From assembly GCF_009857505.1 (NCBI RefSeq), contig NZ_WWCP01000016.1, positions 1 through 64,000 on the forward strand: a stretch of 64,000 nt of DNA, in the 5' to 3' direction. The DNA comes from Duganella lactea. GTDB taxonomy: Bacteria; Pseudomonadota; Gammaproteobacteria; Burkholderiales; Burkholderiaceae_D. Each line of letters starts with the position of its first letter. Within the stretch, counting starts at the first letter, position 1. Positions 7,944 to 18,148 of this stretch are shown here, piece after piece. The notes beneath the pieces are model-generated. The model worked only from the letters and a program-made list of their open reading frames with translations. It did no database searches and was not told the DNA's origin. The position numbers and the translations under genes were made by a program.

Positions 7944-8734
7944 TGACGCATATCCTCATTGCGCAGGTCAACAAGGTGTTCCAGACCGCCGAGCGGGAAG
8001 TGGTGGCGCTCAAGGACATCAATCTGGAGATTCCACAAGGCCAGTTCGTCTGCCTGCTGGGGCCGTCGGGCTGCGGCAAGTCGACCTTGCTGAACGCGGT
8101 GGCCGGCTTCGCGCCGCCGTCGTCCGGCAGCATCCGCGCCGAGGGCCAGCTGGTCACCGCGCCCGGTCCGGAGCGCGGCATGGTGTTCCAGGAATACGCG
8201 CTGTTCCCGTGGATGACGGTGGCCGAGAACGTCGCCTTCGGCCTGCAGATCAAGGGCCAGCCGAAGGCGCAGATCGCCGCCACGGTGGATCAACTGCTGA
8301 CCATGCTGTCCTTGCAGGACTTCCGCAACCGTTATCCGAAAGATTTGTCGGGCGGCATGCGCCAGCGGGTGGCGATCGCCCGCGTGCTGGCGCTCGATTC
8401 GCCGATCATGCTGATGGACGAGCCCTTCGGCGCGCTCGACGCGCTGACCCGCCGCAATCTGCAGGACGAATTGCTGCGCATCTGGGCCGAGCTGAAGAAG
8501 ACCATCATCTTCGTCACCCATTCGATCGAGGAGGCGATCTACCTGGCCGACCGCATCGTGGTGATGACCTACCGCCCCGGCACCGTCAAGCGCGACCTGC
8601 TGGTGGCGCTGCCACGGCTGCGCGACCCGGCCGCCGCCGAGTTCAACGCCCTGAAACGCGAACTGGGCCAGCTGGTGATGGAAGAACAGCAACGCCATCA
8701 TCACGATGAGCTGCGCATGGCCGCCGTGGACTGA
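7943..8734 (+). CDS. NitT/TauT-family ABC transporter ATP-binding protein
   Basis: ATPase subunit of 263 residues. Walker A is GPSGCGKST (about 39-47), the Q-loop lies in FQEYALFPWMTV, the signature is [16 protein letters not shown], Walker B is LMDEPFGALDALT, and the switch histidine follows in FVTHSIEEA. All catalytic motifs are intact, so it should power the importer encoded just upstream. It is closest in style to SsuB/TauB. The C-terminus is Gln/His-rich (EEQQRHHHDELR), with no extra domain, in contrast to the second ABC ATPase at 41369. Confidence 0.92.
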   Translation: MTHILIAQVNKVFQTAEREVVALKDINLEIPQGQFVCLLGPSGCGKSTLLNAVAGFAPPSSGSIRAEGQLVTAPGPERGMVFQEYALFPWMTVAENVAFGLQIKGQPKAQIAATVDQLLTMLSLQDFRNRYPKDLSGGMRQRVAIARVLALDSPIMLMDEPFGALDALTRRNLQDELLRIWAELKKTIIFVTHSIEEAIYLADRIVVMTYRPGTVKRDLLVALPRLRDPAAAEFNALKRELGQLVMEEQQRHHHDELRMAAVD

Positions 8735-8756
8735 GGCGATGGTGTAAACTGCGCGG

Positions 8757-9560
8757 ATGCAGATCTATTCTCTTATCGCAGCCATCGTGCTGTACATCGT
8801 GTGCGCCGCCCTGCCATCGCGCCGTGGCGGGCTGATTTCCGGCATGACGCTGGCGGCCTGGCTGCTGCATGGGCTGGGCTTGTGGTTCGAGATCGCCGGC
8901 GCCGGCGAGCTGCGCTTCGGCTTTGCCGCCATGCTGTCGTCGGCCTTGTGGGTATCGGTGGCCGCGTACTGGGTGGAAAACCGTAACTTCAGCCTGGACG
9001 GCCTGCGCCGCCTGGTCATGCCGAGCGCCGCGCTGGCGGCCGCGCTGCAGGTGGCGTTCCCCGGCAACCTGGTGCCGCTGGAGGGCAAGTCGCCGCTGTT
9101 CGGCTGGCATATCGCGGTCGCCACCATGGCCTACAGCACGCTGACGCTGGCCGCGTTCCACGCGGTGCTGATGGCGCTGCAGGAGTCGCGGCTGCACGCG
9201 CGCAGCGATAAAAAGTCCTTCCTGTCCGGCGCGCTGGACCAGTTGCCGGCGCTGCTGACCATGGAAAAGCTGCTGTTCCGCATGATAAGCTTTGGCTTCA
9301 CCTTGCTGAGCCTGACCGTGCTGTCGGGCATCGTGTTCTCGGAACAATTGTTCGGCCAGGCGCTGAAATGGGATCACAAGTCGGTGTTCACCTTGCTGTC
9401 GTGGGTGCTGTTCGCCGCGTTGCTGGCCGGGCGCCGTTTCCGCGGCTGGCGCGGCAAGACCGCGCTGAGCTTCACGCTGGCCGGGTTTGCCACGCTGGCG
9501 CTGGCCTATGTCGGCAGCCGGTTTGTTTTGGAAGTAGTGTTACATAAGGGTTGGGCATGA
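8757..9560 (+). CDS. CcsA/YpjD-like cytochrome c assembly family membrane protein
   Basis: Integral membrane protein of 267 residues with about eight hydrophobic segments. It belongs to the cytochrome c assembly (CcsA/HemX-like) family, which handles heme or supports cytochrome c maturation. GWHIAVATMAYSTLTLAAFHAVLMALQ and the later WDHKSVFTLLSWVLFAALLAGR carry the spaced His/Trp pattern of the family, though the full WWD loop is not obvious. Related betaproteobacterial genomes, as I recall them, place this gene next to ffh; here 6.4 kb of lipoprotein and transporter genes lie between. A -10-like TAAACT (8745-8750) ends six bases before the ATG and no Shine-Dalgarno is seen, so a leaderless mRNA is possible. 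Confidence 0.8.
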   Translation: MQIYSLIAAIVLYIVCAALPSRRGGLISGMTLAAWLLHGLGLWFEIAGAGELRFGFAAMLSSALWVSVAAYWVENRNFSLDGLRRLVMPSAALAAALQVAFPGNLVPLEGKSPLFGWHIAVATMAYSTLTLAAFHAVLMALQESRLHARSDKKSFLSGALDQLPALLTMEKLLFRMISFGFTLLSLTVLSGIVFSEQLFGQALKWDHKSVFTLLSWVLFAALLAGRRFRGWRGKTALSFTLAGFATLALAYVGSRFVLEVVLHKGWA

Positions 9561-9871
9561 CGAAGTTTTTAATGTGGCTGGCATTGGCCGCGCTGGTGAT
9601 CTTTGCCATCCGCAGCAAGATCCGCCAGGCGCAAAAGCGCTATCAGGACCAGTTCCGCCAGCAACAGCAGGCGGCGGCCCAGCCGCAACCGCAGCCGCAG
9701 CCGCAACCGCAACCCGGTTACAAGGCGCGCGCCGCCGCCCAGGCGGCCAATGACGCCGAAGTGATGCTGCAATGCGCCCATTGCGGCGTTTTCTATCCCG
9801 CCTCGGAAACGGTGCAGACCAACGGCCGTGACTATTGCAGCGCGGCGCATGCCGCCCTGCCGTCCGCCTGA
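9557..9871 (+). CDS. PP0621-family small membrane-anchored zinc-ribbon-like protein
   Basis: Small protein of 104 residues. It has an N-terminal membrane anchor (FLMWLALAALVIFAI), a basic charged helix, a (QP)n tract at about 44-54, and a C-terminal cysteine pair in LQCAHCGVFYPASETV with a further Cys in YCSAAH. This CxxC...C-xx-H arrangement is the PP0621 family pattern and suggests a metal-binding ribbon; its role is unknown. The ATG overlaps the previous gene's TGA (ATGA), so the two are co-translated. It precedes pilS, and such small genes commonly sit there in betaproteobacteria. Confidence 0.8.
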   Translation: MTKFLMWLALAALVIFAIRSKIRQAQKRYQDQFRQQQQAAAQPQPQPQPQPQPGYKARAAAQAANDAEVMLQCAHCGVFYPASETVQTNGRDYCSAAHAALPSA

Positions 9872-9886
9872 CGTCCACCGCGCGTC

Positions 9887-11562
9887 ATGCCCGCGCGCCC
9901 GCCAGCCCTCCCGGCCGCATCGCGCGCAACCTTCTGGCGTTCTCTGCAGACGCTGAACGCCACCCGGGTGGTGATCGCGCTGCTGTTGCTGGCCTACCTC
10001 AGCCTTGGCAACCGCGCCGGCCTTGACCGGTCGATCTGCCTGCTCTACCTGGCGTTGGCGATCGGCTTCGCGCTGTCGGCGCTGTTCGTGCGGCGCCGCT
10101 TCATGCTGCAACTGCTGTCGCCGATCGCCTGCGACCTGGCCATCATCTCGCTGCTGTACCTGGCCGGCGGCGGCATACGCAGCGGGCTGGCCATCCTGTA
10201 TCTGTTTCCGCTGGCCGGGCTGGCCATCCTGGCGCCGCTGCTGGTGGCGCTGTTCTGCGCCTCGCTGGTGTCGCTGTTCCTGCTGGGCGACAGCGCCTGG
10301 CATCTGCTGCTCGCCGACACCAGCGAGCGCGACATCATGTCTGCCGGCCTGTACGGCGCCGTGCTGCTGGCCGCCGTGCTGGTGGTCAACCGCCTGGCGG
10401 CCAGGCTGATCGGGCAGGAGGCGCTGGCCAGCCGTCGCGGCGTCGAGATCGCCGTGCAGCAGGCGGTCAACCGGCTGGTGATGGCCAATATCGGCGATGG
10501 CATCCTGGTGGTTGATCCGCAGGGGCAGGTCCACGCCAGCAATCCCGCCGCCCAGCGGATGTTGGGACTGGCCGGGCTGGAACAGCTGGCGCGGCCGTTC
10601 AGCCTGTCGGAGGCGGTGGCGCTGGCGCCGCTGACCCAAGCCTATGCCCACTGGCGCGCCGACAGCGGCCGCGCCACCACCTTGCTGACGCTGCGCCCCT
10701 ACAACGACGCCGCGCTGGCAGGCGTGACCGCCGCCTGGCGCGCGCGGCGCGACCTGGCGGTGTACCTGAAGGTGCGCTTCGCCGCCGCCGAGACCCAAGG
10801 CCTGGGCGCCGAGCGCGGCGTGATCTTCCTGCAGGACATGACCGATATCGAGCACCAGGCGCAGCAGCTGAAGCTGGCGTCGATGGGGCGGCTGACCGCC
10901 AGCATCGCGCACGAGGTGCGCAATCCGCTGTCGGCCATCGCCCACGCCACCGCGCTGCTGGCGGAGGAGGTCGACGCGCCGTTGCCGCAGCGCCTGCTGA
11001 GCATCGTCGGCGACAACGTGGCGCGGGTCAACCGCATGGTGGAGGACATCCTGCAACTGTCGCGCAAGGCCCAGGTCCCCAGCGAGCCGCTGGCGCTGGA
11101 CGGCTTTCTGGCCGCGCTGCGCGCCGAGTTCAGCGAGACCCACGGCCTGGCGCCGGACCTGATCGCCGTCTCGGTGGCGCCTGGCGCGCTGGTGCGTTTC
11201 GATGCGCTGCACCTGCGCGAAGTGCTGCTCAACCTGCTGAGCAACGCGCTGCGCTACGCCAGCGGCGGGCCGGCGTCGATCCGGCTCAGCGTGGTGGCCG
11301 ACACGGCGCGGCGGCTGGAGCTGCACGTCCAGGACGACGGTCCCGGCATCACGCCCGAGGCGCGCGCCCACCTGTTTGAACCGTTTTACACCACCGCCGG
11401 CAACGGCAATGGCACCGGGCTGGGGCTGGGGCTGTATCTGGCGCGGGAATTGTGCTTGAATAACGAGGCGCGGCTCGATTATGAATATCGTTTCAATAGC
11501 GACGGCGGCGCCGATGGCCCGTCGCTGAGCGGGCGGTTCGTAATCACTTTAAAGGCTGCCGG

Positions 11563-11566
<4 letters not shown>
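9887..11566 (+). CDS. pilS: PilS-type sensor histidine kinase
   Basis: Membrane kinase of 559 residues. About six transmembrane segments lie in residues 20-185, followed by a PAS-like domain (NIGDGILVVDPQGQVHASNPAAQRMLGL), a dimerisation/phosphoacceptor helix with HEVRNPLSAI (His342), an N box (LREVLLNLLSNALRYA), a G1 box (DDGPGITPEARAHLFEPFYTT) and G2 (GTGLGLGLYLARE). This layout matches PilS, which senses pilin levels in the membrane in Pseudomonas and phosphorylates PilR (family knowledge). The downstream sigma-54 activator overlaps it by 4 bases (ATGA), supporting the pairing. An NtrB-type kinase is less likely because of the multi-pass N-terminus. Confidence 0.85.
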
Positions 11567-12917
<1,351 letters not shown>

Positions 12918-12921
<4 letters not shown>

Positions 12922-13529
12922 GTATTTTTGATGGCTGGCTGCCGTCGGCGCAACGCTACGACAGCCCGCATTACGACGCCCGGCCCGACCCGGCCGACAT
13001 CACGCTGCTGGTGGTGCACAACATCTCGCTGCCGCTGGGCCGCTTCGGCGGGCCGCACGTGTCGGACCTGTTCAGCGGCCGGATCGACTATAATGCTGAC
13101 CCCTCGTTCGCCGACCTGCGCGGATTGAAGGTCTCCAGCCATTTTTTCATCCGCCGCGACGGCCGCCTGATCCAGTATGTTTCTGCTAATGATCGCGCCT
13201 GGCACGCGGGCCGTTCTTGCTTCCGGGGGCGCGAAAAATGCAATGACTTTTCGATCGGCGTGGAGCTGGAAGGCTGCGACTTCCTGCCGTTCGAGGCGGC
13301 GCAATACGCGACGCTGGCGGCGCTGACGATGGCGCTGTGCCGGCACTATCCGTTGACCGATGTGCAAGGCCATGAGCACATCGCGCCGGGCCGCAAAACC
13401 GATCCCGGACCCGGTTTCGACTGGGAGGTCTACCGGAAGTTGCTGCATAAAAAGGCACTGGATGAGCCCGCGTTGGCGGGCGCGATCGCGGGATTGCACG
13501 TGGTAAAAGGCCTTCTGCAAAGTCAATAG
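12918..13529 (+). CDS. ampD: 1,6-anhydro-N-acetylmuramyl-L-alanine amidase AmpD
   Basis: Cytoplasmic zinc amidase of 203 residues that cuts the peptide from anhydro-muropeptides during wall recycling. The expected ligands and catalytic residues are visible: His in VVHNISLP, Glu in SIGVELEGCD, and His, Lys and Asp in HIAPGRKTDPGPGFDW. The start is TTG at 12918, overlapping the pilR stop, with AGGAG at 12904-12908. The peptide it releases is the substrate class re-used by Mpl, also encoded in this window (28803). Loss of AmpD raises AmpC beta-lactamase in species that have AmpR (family knowledge); no ampC or ampR is seen here. Confidence 0.95.
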
Positions 13530-13559
13530 AAAAATTGCCTTAAACGACAAAATTTCCCC

Positions 13560-13588
13560 TTGCATGGGTACAGTGCGGCTACTACAAT
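13560..13588 (+). promoter_or_regulatory. nrdAB promoter
   Basis: TTGCAT (13560-13565), a 17-base spacer and TACAAT (13583-13588) form a near-consensus sigma-70 promoter. The start site would be near 13595, leaving a leader of about 108 bases before nrdA. Confidence 0.7.
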
Positions 13589-13625
13589 CAGTGGATCGGG
13601 TTAGGCTCGACACTAGATATAGTGG
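13579..13625. promoter_or_regulatory. Pair of NrdR boxes at the nrdAB promoter
   Basis: The box ACACTAGATATAGTGG (13610-13625) differs little from the NrdR consensus acaCwAtATaTwGtgt. A second, weaker box (13579-13594, CTACTACAATCAGTGG) starts exactly 31 bp upstream, the usual three-helical-turn phasing for paired NrdR boxes. The upstream box covers the -10 element and the downstream box covers the early transcribed region, the expected geometry for repression by ATP/dATP-sensing NrdR. Confidence 0.72.
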
Positions 13626-13702
13626 TTTTCAGTGTGACACTAATTCTTATTAAACATACACGCGGCGCAGCGATGACTGCACGTTGTAACCGGGGAGCTT
13701 CA

Positions 13703-16627
13703 ATGCAATCTACTCAAGACATCACCATCAATCCAGCGCTGGTACCAGCGGCCGCTGCGAGCACCGCCAGCAGCCCAGCCGTGGCCGCCAGCGCACTCGG
13801 TGACTACCGCATCATCCGCCGTAACGGCGCGGTCGTCGCGTTTGAACCGTCGAAAATTGCAGTCGCCATGACCAAGGCCTTCCTGGCGGTCAACGGCGGT
13901 CAGGGCGCCGCCTCGGCCCGCATCCGCGAGCTGGTGGAAGAGCTGACCAACAACGTGGTGACCGCGCTGGTGCGCCGTCAGCCATCGGGCGGCACCTTCC
14001 ACATCGAAGACGTGCAGGACCAGGTCGAACTGGCGCTGATGCGCTCGGGTGAACACGACGTCGCCCGCGCCTACGTGCTGTACCGCGCCAAGCAGATGGA
14101 AGAGCGCCGCCTGGCCAAGGAAGCGTCCGGCGCCGGCGCCATCGCCGCCCCGCAAATCAATGTGCTGGAAAACGGCGAGCGCAAGCCGCTGGAACTGTCG
14201 CGCGTGACCAACCTGATCGGCGCCGCCTGCATCGGCCTGGAAAAACACGTCGACGCCGACGCCATCGTCGCTGAAACCCTGAAAAACCTGTACGACGGCG
14301 TGCCGGTCGAAGAACTGCACAAGTCCGCCATCCTGGCCGCCCGCGCGCTGATGGAAAAGGACCCGGCCTACTCGCAGGTGACCGCCCGCATCCTGCTGCA
14401 CACCATCCGTAAGGAAGTGTTCGGCAAGGAAGTGGCGCAAGCCAACGCCGCCGCCGAGTACGTGACCTACTTCCCGCAATACATCGCCAAAGGCATCGCC
14501 GCCGAGCTGCTGGACACCAAACTGGGCGAGTTCGACCTGGCGCGCCTGGCCAAGGCCATCGTCGCCGACCGCGACCTGCAATTCGGCTACATCGGCCTGC
14601 AGACCCTGTACGACCGCTACTTCCTGCACATCCGCGACGTCCGCATCGAAATGCCGCAGGCGTTCTACATGCGCGTCGCCATGGGCCTGGCGCTGAACGA
14701 AAGCGACCGCGAAGCGCGCGCCATCGAGTTCTACAACCTGCTGTCGAGCTTTGACTTCATGTCGTCGACGCCGACGCTGTTCAACTCGGGCACGCTGCGT
14801 TCGCAGCTGTCGTCGTGCTACCTGACCACCGTGTCCGACGACCTCGAAGGCATTTACGACGCCATCAAGGAAAACGCGCTGCTGGCCAAGTTCGCCGGCG
14901 GCCTGGGCAACGACTGGACCCCGGTGCGCGCGCTCGGCGCCCATATCAAAGGCACCAACGGCAAATCGCAGGGCGTGGTGCCGTTCCTGAAAGTGGTCAA
15001 CGACACCGCCGTGGCGGTCAACCAGGGCGGCAAGCGCAAGGGCGCGGTGTGCGCCTACCTGGAAACCTGGCACATGGACATCGAAGAGTTCCTGGACCTG
15101 CGCAAGAACACCGGCGATGACCGCCGCCGCACCCACGACATGAACACCGCCAACTGGATTCCGGACCTGTTCATGAAGCGCGTGATGGAAAAAGGCGAGT
15201 GGACGCTGTTCTCGCCATCGGACACGCCGGACCTGCACGACCTGGTCGGCAAGGCCTTCGAAAAAGCCTACCTGGGCTACGAAGCCAAGGCCGCCGCCGG
15301 CGAAATCCGCGTGTTCAAGAAAATCCAGGCGCTGGACCTGTGGCGCAAGATGCTGTCGATGCTGTTTGAAACCGGCCACCCATGGATCACCTTCAAAGAT
15401 CCTTGCAACATCCGTTCGCCGCAGCAGCACGTCGGCATGGTCCACAGCTCCAACCTGTGCACCGAGATCACGCTGAACACCGGCCCGGACGAGATCGCCG
15501 TCTGCAACCTGGGCTCGGTCAACCTGCCGGCCCACATGAAAGAGGGCAAGCTGGACCACGTCAAGCTGCAGAAAACCATCCGCACCGCGATGCGCATGCT
15601 CGACAACGTGATCGACATCAACTACTACGCGGTCGACAAGGCCCGCAACGCCAATATGCGCCACCGTCCGGTCGGCCTGGGCGTGATGGGCTTCCAGGAC
15701 TGCCTGCACATGATGCGCGTGCCGTTCGCGTCGATGGAATCGGTGCAGTTCGCCGACACCTCGATGGAAGCGGTCTGCTACTACGCCTATCTGGCCTCGA
15801 CCGAGCTGGCCGAGGAACGCGGCCACTACGCCTCGTATAAAGGGTCGCTGTGGGATCGCGGCATCCTGCCGCAGGACTCGATCAAGCTGCTGGCCGAAGA
15901 GCGCGGCGGCTACCTGGAGCAGGACCTGTCGGCGGCCATGGACTGGACCCCGGTGCGCGAGCGCATCGCCAAGTTCGGCATGCGTAACTCGAACTGCGTG
16001 GCGATCGCCCCGACCGCGACCATTTCGAACATCATCGGCGTGTCGGCGTGCATCGAACCGACCTTCCAGAACCTGTACGTCAAGTCCAACCTGTCGGGCG
16101 AGTTCACCGAGATCAACGCCTACCTGGTGCGTGACCTGAAGGCGCGCGACCTGTGGGACGAGGTGATGATCGCCGACCTGAAATACTTCGACGGCTCGCT
16201 GGCCAAGATCGACCGCATCCCGAACGACCTGCGCGAGATCTACGCCACCGCGTTTGAAGTGCCGCCGAGCTGGCTGGTGGAAGCGGCTTCGCGTCGCCAG
16301 AAGTGGATTGACCAGGCGCAGTCGCTGAACATCTACATGGCCGGCGCCTCGGGCAAGAAACTGGACGAGACCTACAAGCTGGCCTGGCTGCGCGGCCTGA
16401 AGACCACCTACTACCTGCGCACCATCGCCGCCACCCACATGGAGAAATCGACCTCCAAGACTGGCGCCCTGAACGCGGTGGCGGTCGACGGCGGCATGTC
16501 GGCCAGCGCCAAAGCCGCCGCCCCGGCGCCGGTGGCGGCCGTGTCGGCCGCGGCGGACGCCGATGGCGCGGCCTGCTACCTGCGTCCTGGCGATGACGGT
16601 TTCGAGGAATGCGAAGCCTGCCAATAA
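13703..16627 (+). CDS. nrdA: Class Ia ribonucleotide reductase, alpha subunit NrdA
   Basis: Large subunit of 974 residues that reduces ribonucleoside diphosphates. An ATP-cone sits at the N-terminus (about 33-125, YRIIRRNGAVVAFEPSKIAVAMTKAF). A second, diverged cone-like region follows (about 150-245), explaining the extra length over the E. coli enzyme of about 760 residues. Active-site elements are present: SSCYL and AVCNLGSVNL redox cysteines and the N-x-C-x-E motif in SSNLCTEI. The C-terminal tail CEAC, which delivers electrons from thioredoxin or glutaredoxin, is intact. The start at 13703 is preferred over upstream codons because GGGGAG (13690-13695) precedes it. A pair of NrdR boxes controls the promoter. 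nrdB follows after a REP doublet. Confidence 0.95.
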   Translation: MQSTQDITINPALVPAAAASTASSPAVAASALGDYRIIRRNGAVVAFEPSKIAVAMTKAFLAVNGGQGAASARIRELVEELTNNVVTALVRRQPSGGTFHIEDVQDQVELALMRSGEHDVARAYVLYRAKQMEERRLAKEASGAGAIAAPQINVLENGERKPLELSRVTNLIGAACIGLEKHVDADAIVAETLKNLYDGVPVEELHKSAILAARALMEKDPAYSQVTARILLHTIRKEVFGKEVAQANAAAEYVTYFPQYIAKGIAAELLDTKLGEFDLARLAKAIVADRDLQFGYIGLQTLYDRYFLHIRDVRIEMPQAFYMRVAMGLALNESDREARAIEFYNLLSSFDFMSSTPTLFNSGTLRSQLSSCYLTTVSDDLEGIYDAIKENALLAKFAGGLGNDWTPVRALGAHIKGTNGKSQGVVPFLKVVNDTAVAVNQGGKRKGAVCAYLETWHMDIEEFLDLRKNTGDDRRRTHDMNTANWIPDLFMKRVMEKGEWTLFSPSDTPDLHDLVGKAFEKAYLGYEAKAAAGEIRVFKKIQALDLWRKMLSMLFETGHPWITFKDPCNIRSPQQHVGMVHSSNLCTEITLNTGPDEIAVCNLGSVNLPAHMKEGKLDHVKLQKTIRTAMRMLDNVIDINYYAVDKARNANMRHRPVGLGVMGFQDCLHMMRVPFASMESVQFADTSMEAVCYYAYLASTELAEERGHYASYKGSLWDRGILPQDSIKLLAEERGGYLEQDLSAAMDWTPVRERIAKFGMRNSNCVAIAPTATISNIIGVSACIEPTFQNLYVKSNLSGEFTEINAYLVRDLKARDLWDEVMIADLKYFDGSLAKIDRIPNDLREIYATAFEVPPSWLVEAASRRQKWIDQAQSLNIYMAGASGKKLDETYKLAWLRGLKTTYYLRTIAATHMEKSTSKTGALNAVAVDGGMSASAKAAAPAPVAAVSAAADADGAACYLRPGDDGFEECEACQ

Positions 16628-16631
16628 CAAC

Positions 16632-16697
16632 CGTCATTCCGGCGCAAGCCGGAATCCATGCTGAGCAGGTATGGGTCCCGGCGTTCGCCGGGACGAC
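16632..16697. repeat. REP-type palindrome doublet between nrdA and nrdB
   Basis: Two hairpins lie in tandem: ATTCCGGC-GCAA-GCCGGAAT (16636-16655) and a perfect 9-bp inverted repeat GTCCCGGCG-TT-CGCCGGGAC (16675-16694). The outer ends (GTCATTCC and GGGACGAC) are imperfect mirror images, the layout of a REP doublet/REPIN. It lies inside the nrdAB transcription unit and could stabilise or attenuate the message between the two genes. No second copy was noticed in this window. Confidence 0.7.
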
Positions 16698-16731
16698 ACC
16701 GGTACTAATATAGAACACAGAGGAATTGATT

Positions 16732-17841
16732 ATGTCGCTGTCCTGGGACGAAGAGGCCGCACCGGCCAAACAAGCTGTCAACCACGCTGCCATCGAAAGC
16801 GAAGGCACTGCTGAACAAGTCGCGCTGCGCGTCAACGCCGACGACAAGCGCATCATCAACGGCAAAACCGACGTCAACCAGCTGGTGCCGTTCAAGTACA
16901 AATGGGCCTGGGACAAATACCTGGCCGGCTGCGCCAACCACTGGATGCCGCAGGAAGTGAATATGCAGCGCGACATCGAGCTGTGGAAGAACCCGAACGG
17001 CCTGACCGACGACGAGCGTCGCCTGGTCAAGCGCAACCTCGGCTTCTTCGTCACCGCCGACTCGCTGGCCGCCAACAATATCGTGCTGGGCACCTACCGC
17101 CACATCACCGCCCCGGAGTGCCGCCAGTACCTGCTGCGCCAGGCGTTCGAGGAGGCGATCCACACCCACGCCTACCAGTACATCGTCGAGTCGCTGGGCC
17201 TGGACGAGCAGGAAATCTTCAACGCCTACAACGAGATCAAATCGATCCGTGACAAGGACGAGTTCCTGATTCCGTTCATCAACACGCTGACCGACCCGGC
17301 CTTTACCACTGGCACCGTCGAAAACGACCAGAAACTGCTGAAATCGCTGATCGTGTTCGCCTGCCTGATGGAAGGCCTGTTCTTCTACGTCGGCTTCACC
17401 CAGATCCTGGCGCTGGGCCGCCAGAACAAGATGATGGGCGCCGCCGAGCAGTACCAGTACATCCTGCGCGACGAATCGATGCATTGCAACTTCGGCATCG
17501 ATCTGATCAACACCATCAAGATGGAAAACCCGCTGCTGTGGACTCCGGCCTTCAAGGAAGAGATCAAGCAGCTGTTCCTGGAAGCGGTGGATCTGGAGTA
17601 CGCCTACGCCGAAGACACCATGCCACGCGGCGTGCTGGGCCTGAACGCCACCATGTTCAAAGGCTATCTGCGCTTCATCGCCAACCGCCGCGCCACCCAG
17701 ATCGGCCTGGAAACCCTGTTCGACCAGGAAGAGAACCCCTTCCCATGGATGAGCGAGATGATCGACCTGAAGAAAGAGCGTAACTTCTTCGAGACCCGCG
17801 TCATCGAATACCAGACCGGCGGCGCGCTGAACTGGGATTAA
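16732..17841 (+). CDS. nrdB: Class Ia ribonucleotide reductase, beta subunit NrdB
   Basis: Small subunit of 369 residues that holds the di-iron tyrosyl radical. Iron ligands are visible in [13 protein letters not shown] (Glu/His pair) and DESMHCNFG (Glu-x-x-His). A central EGLFFYVGF helix and a C-terminal tail ([19 protein letters not shown]) for docking to NrdA are also present. The ATG at 16732 is chosen over an in-frame TTG six bases upstream because AGAGGA lies seven bases before it. It is co-transcribed with nrdA and ends 20 bases before a strong terminator. Confidence 0.96.
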   Translation: MSLSWDEEAAPAKQAVNHAAIESEGTAEQVALRVNADDKRIINGKTDVNQLVPFKYKWAWDKYLAGCANHWMPQEVNMQRDIELWKNPNGLTDDERRLVKRNLGFFVTADSLAANNIVLGTYRHITAPECRQYLLRQAFEEAIHTHAYQYIVESLGLDEQEIFNAYNEIKSIRDKDEFLIPFINTLTDPAFTTGTVENDQKLLKSLIVFACLMEGLFFYVGFTQILALGRQNKMMGAAEQYQYILRDESMHCNFGIDLINTIKMENPLLWTPAFKEEIKQLFLEAVDLEYAYAEDTMPRGVLGLNATMFKGYLRFIANRRATQIGLETLFDQEENPFPWMSEMIDLKKERNFFETRVIEYQTGGALNWD

Positions 17842-17860
17842 TCCCCCCTTCGCCCGAGTA

Positions 17861-17888
17861 AAAGCCTCGCTATATGCGAGGCTTTTTT
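17861..17888 (+). terminator. Rho-independent terminator of nrdAB
   Basis: AAAGCCTCGC, loop TATAT, GCGAGGCTTT form a perfect 10-bp stem running into six Ts. It lies 20 bases after the nrdB stop. Confidence 0.95.
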
Positions 17889-17891
17889 CAT

Positions 17892-18120
17892 GTGCGCCCA
17901 GCATGGGCGCATTCTTGCGGGTGCAAGTCCCGTCGCGAGCTGACCACAGTGAGCGAAGTGAAGCGCAACCGCGGGAGGGTGACAGCCCCTATCCCGATTT
18001 CAGCCTGGGCCCAGGTCCCCGACCAGATCGGGCGTGCCACCACCTGCACAAAGGATGTGAGCGACCAGCGCTCGCCTGTTCAAGATCAATTTTCCCTGTT
18101 GAGATAGGCCGAAAGTGAAC
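17892..18120 (+). mobile_element. 5' remnant of a group II intron
   Basis: GTGCGCCCAGCATGGGCG (from 17892) is the classic 5' end of bacterial group II introns; LtrB also begins GTGCGCCCA. The domain I motif GCGGGTGCAAGTCCCG (17918-17933) follows. The boundary sits four bases behind the T-run of the nrdB terminator, the preferred target of class C introns (family knowledge), so class C is plausible. No reverse transcriptase ORF and no domain V hairpin follow, so only about 200 bases survive and the 3' limit given is approximate. Further into the segment the match to known introns cannot be judged by eye. Confidence 0.68.
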
Positions 18121-18148
18121 TCTCGTTTAATCACTGGAGGGAACAATC

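Noticed and set aside
9671..9715. CAGCCG/(Gln-Pro)n repeat as a CRISPR-like or regulatory repeat
   Set aside because: A simple in-frame codon repeat in the PP0621-type protein; no spacers and no cas genes.
13700..16630. 976-codon antisense ORF over nrdA
   Set aside because: Open only because of high third-position GC; the product is His/Val/Gly-rich low-complexity sequence and the sense frame is an unmistakable NrdA.
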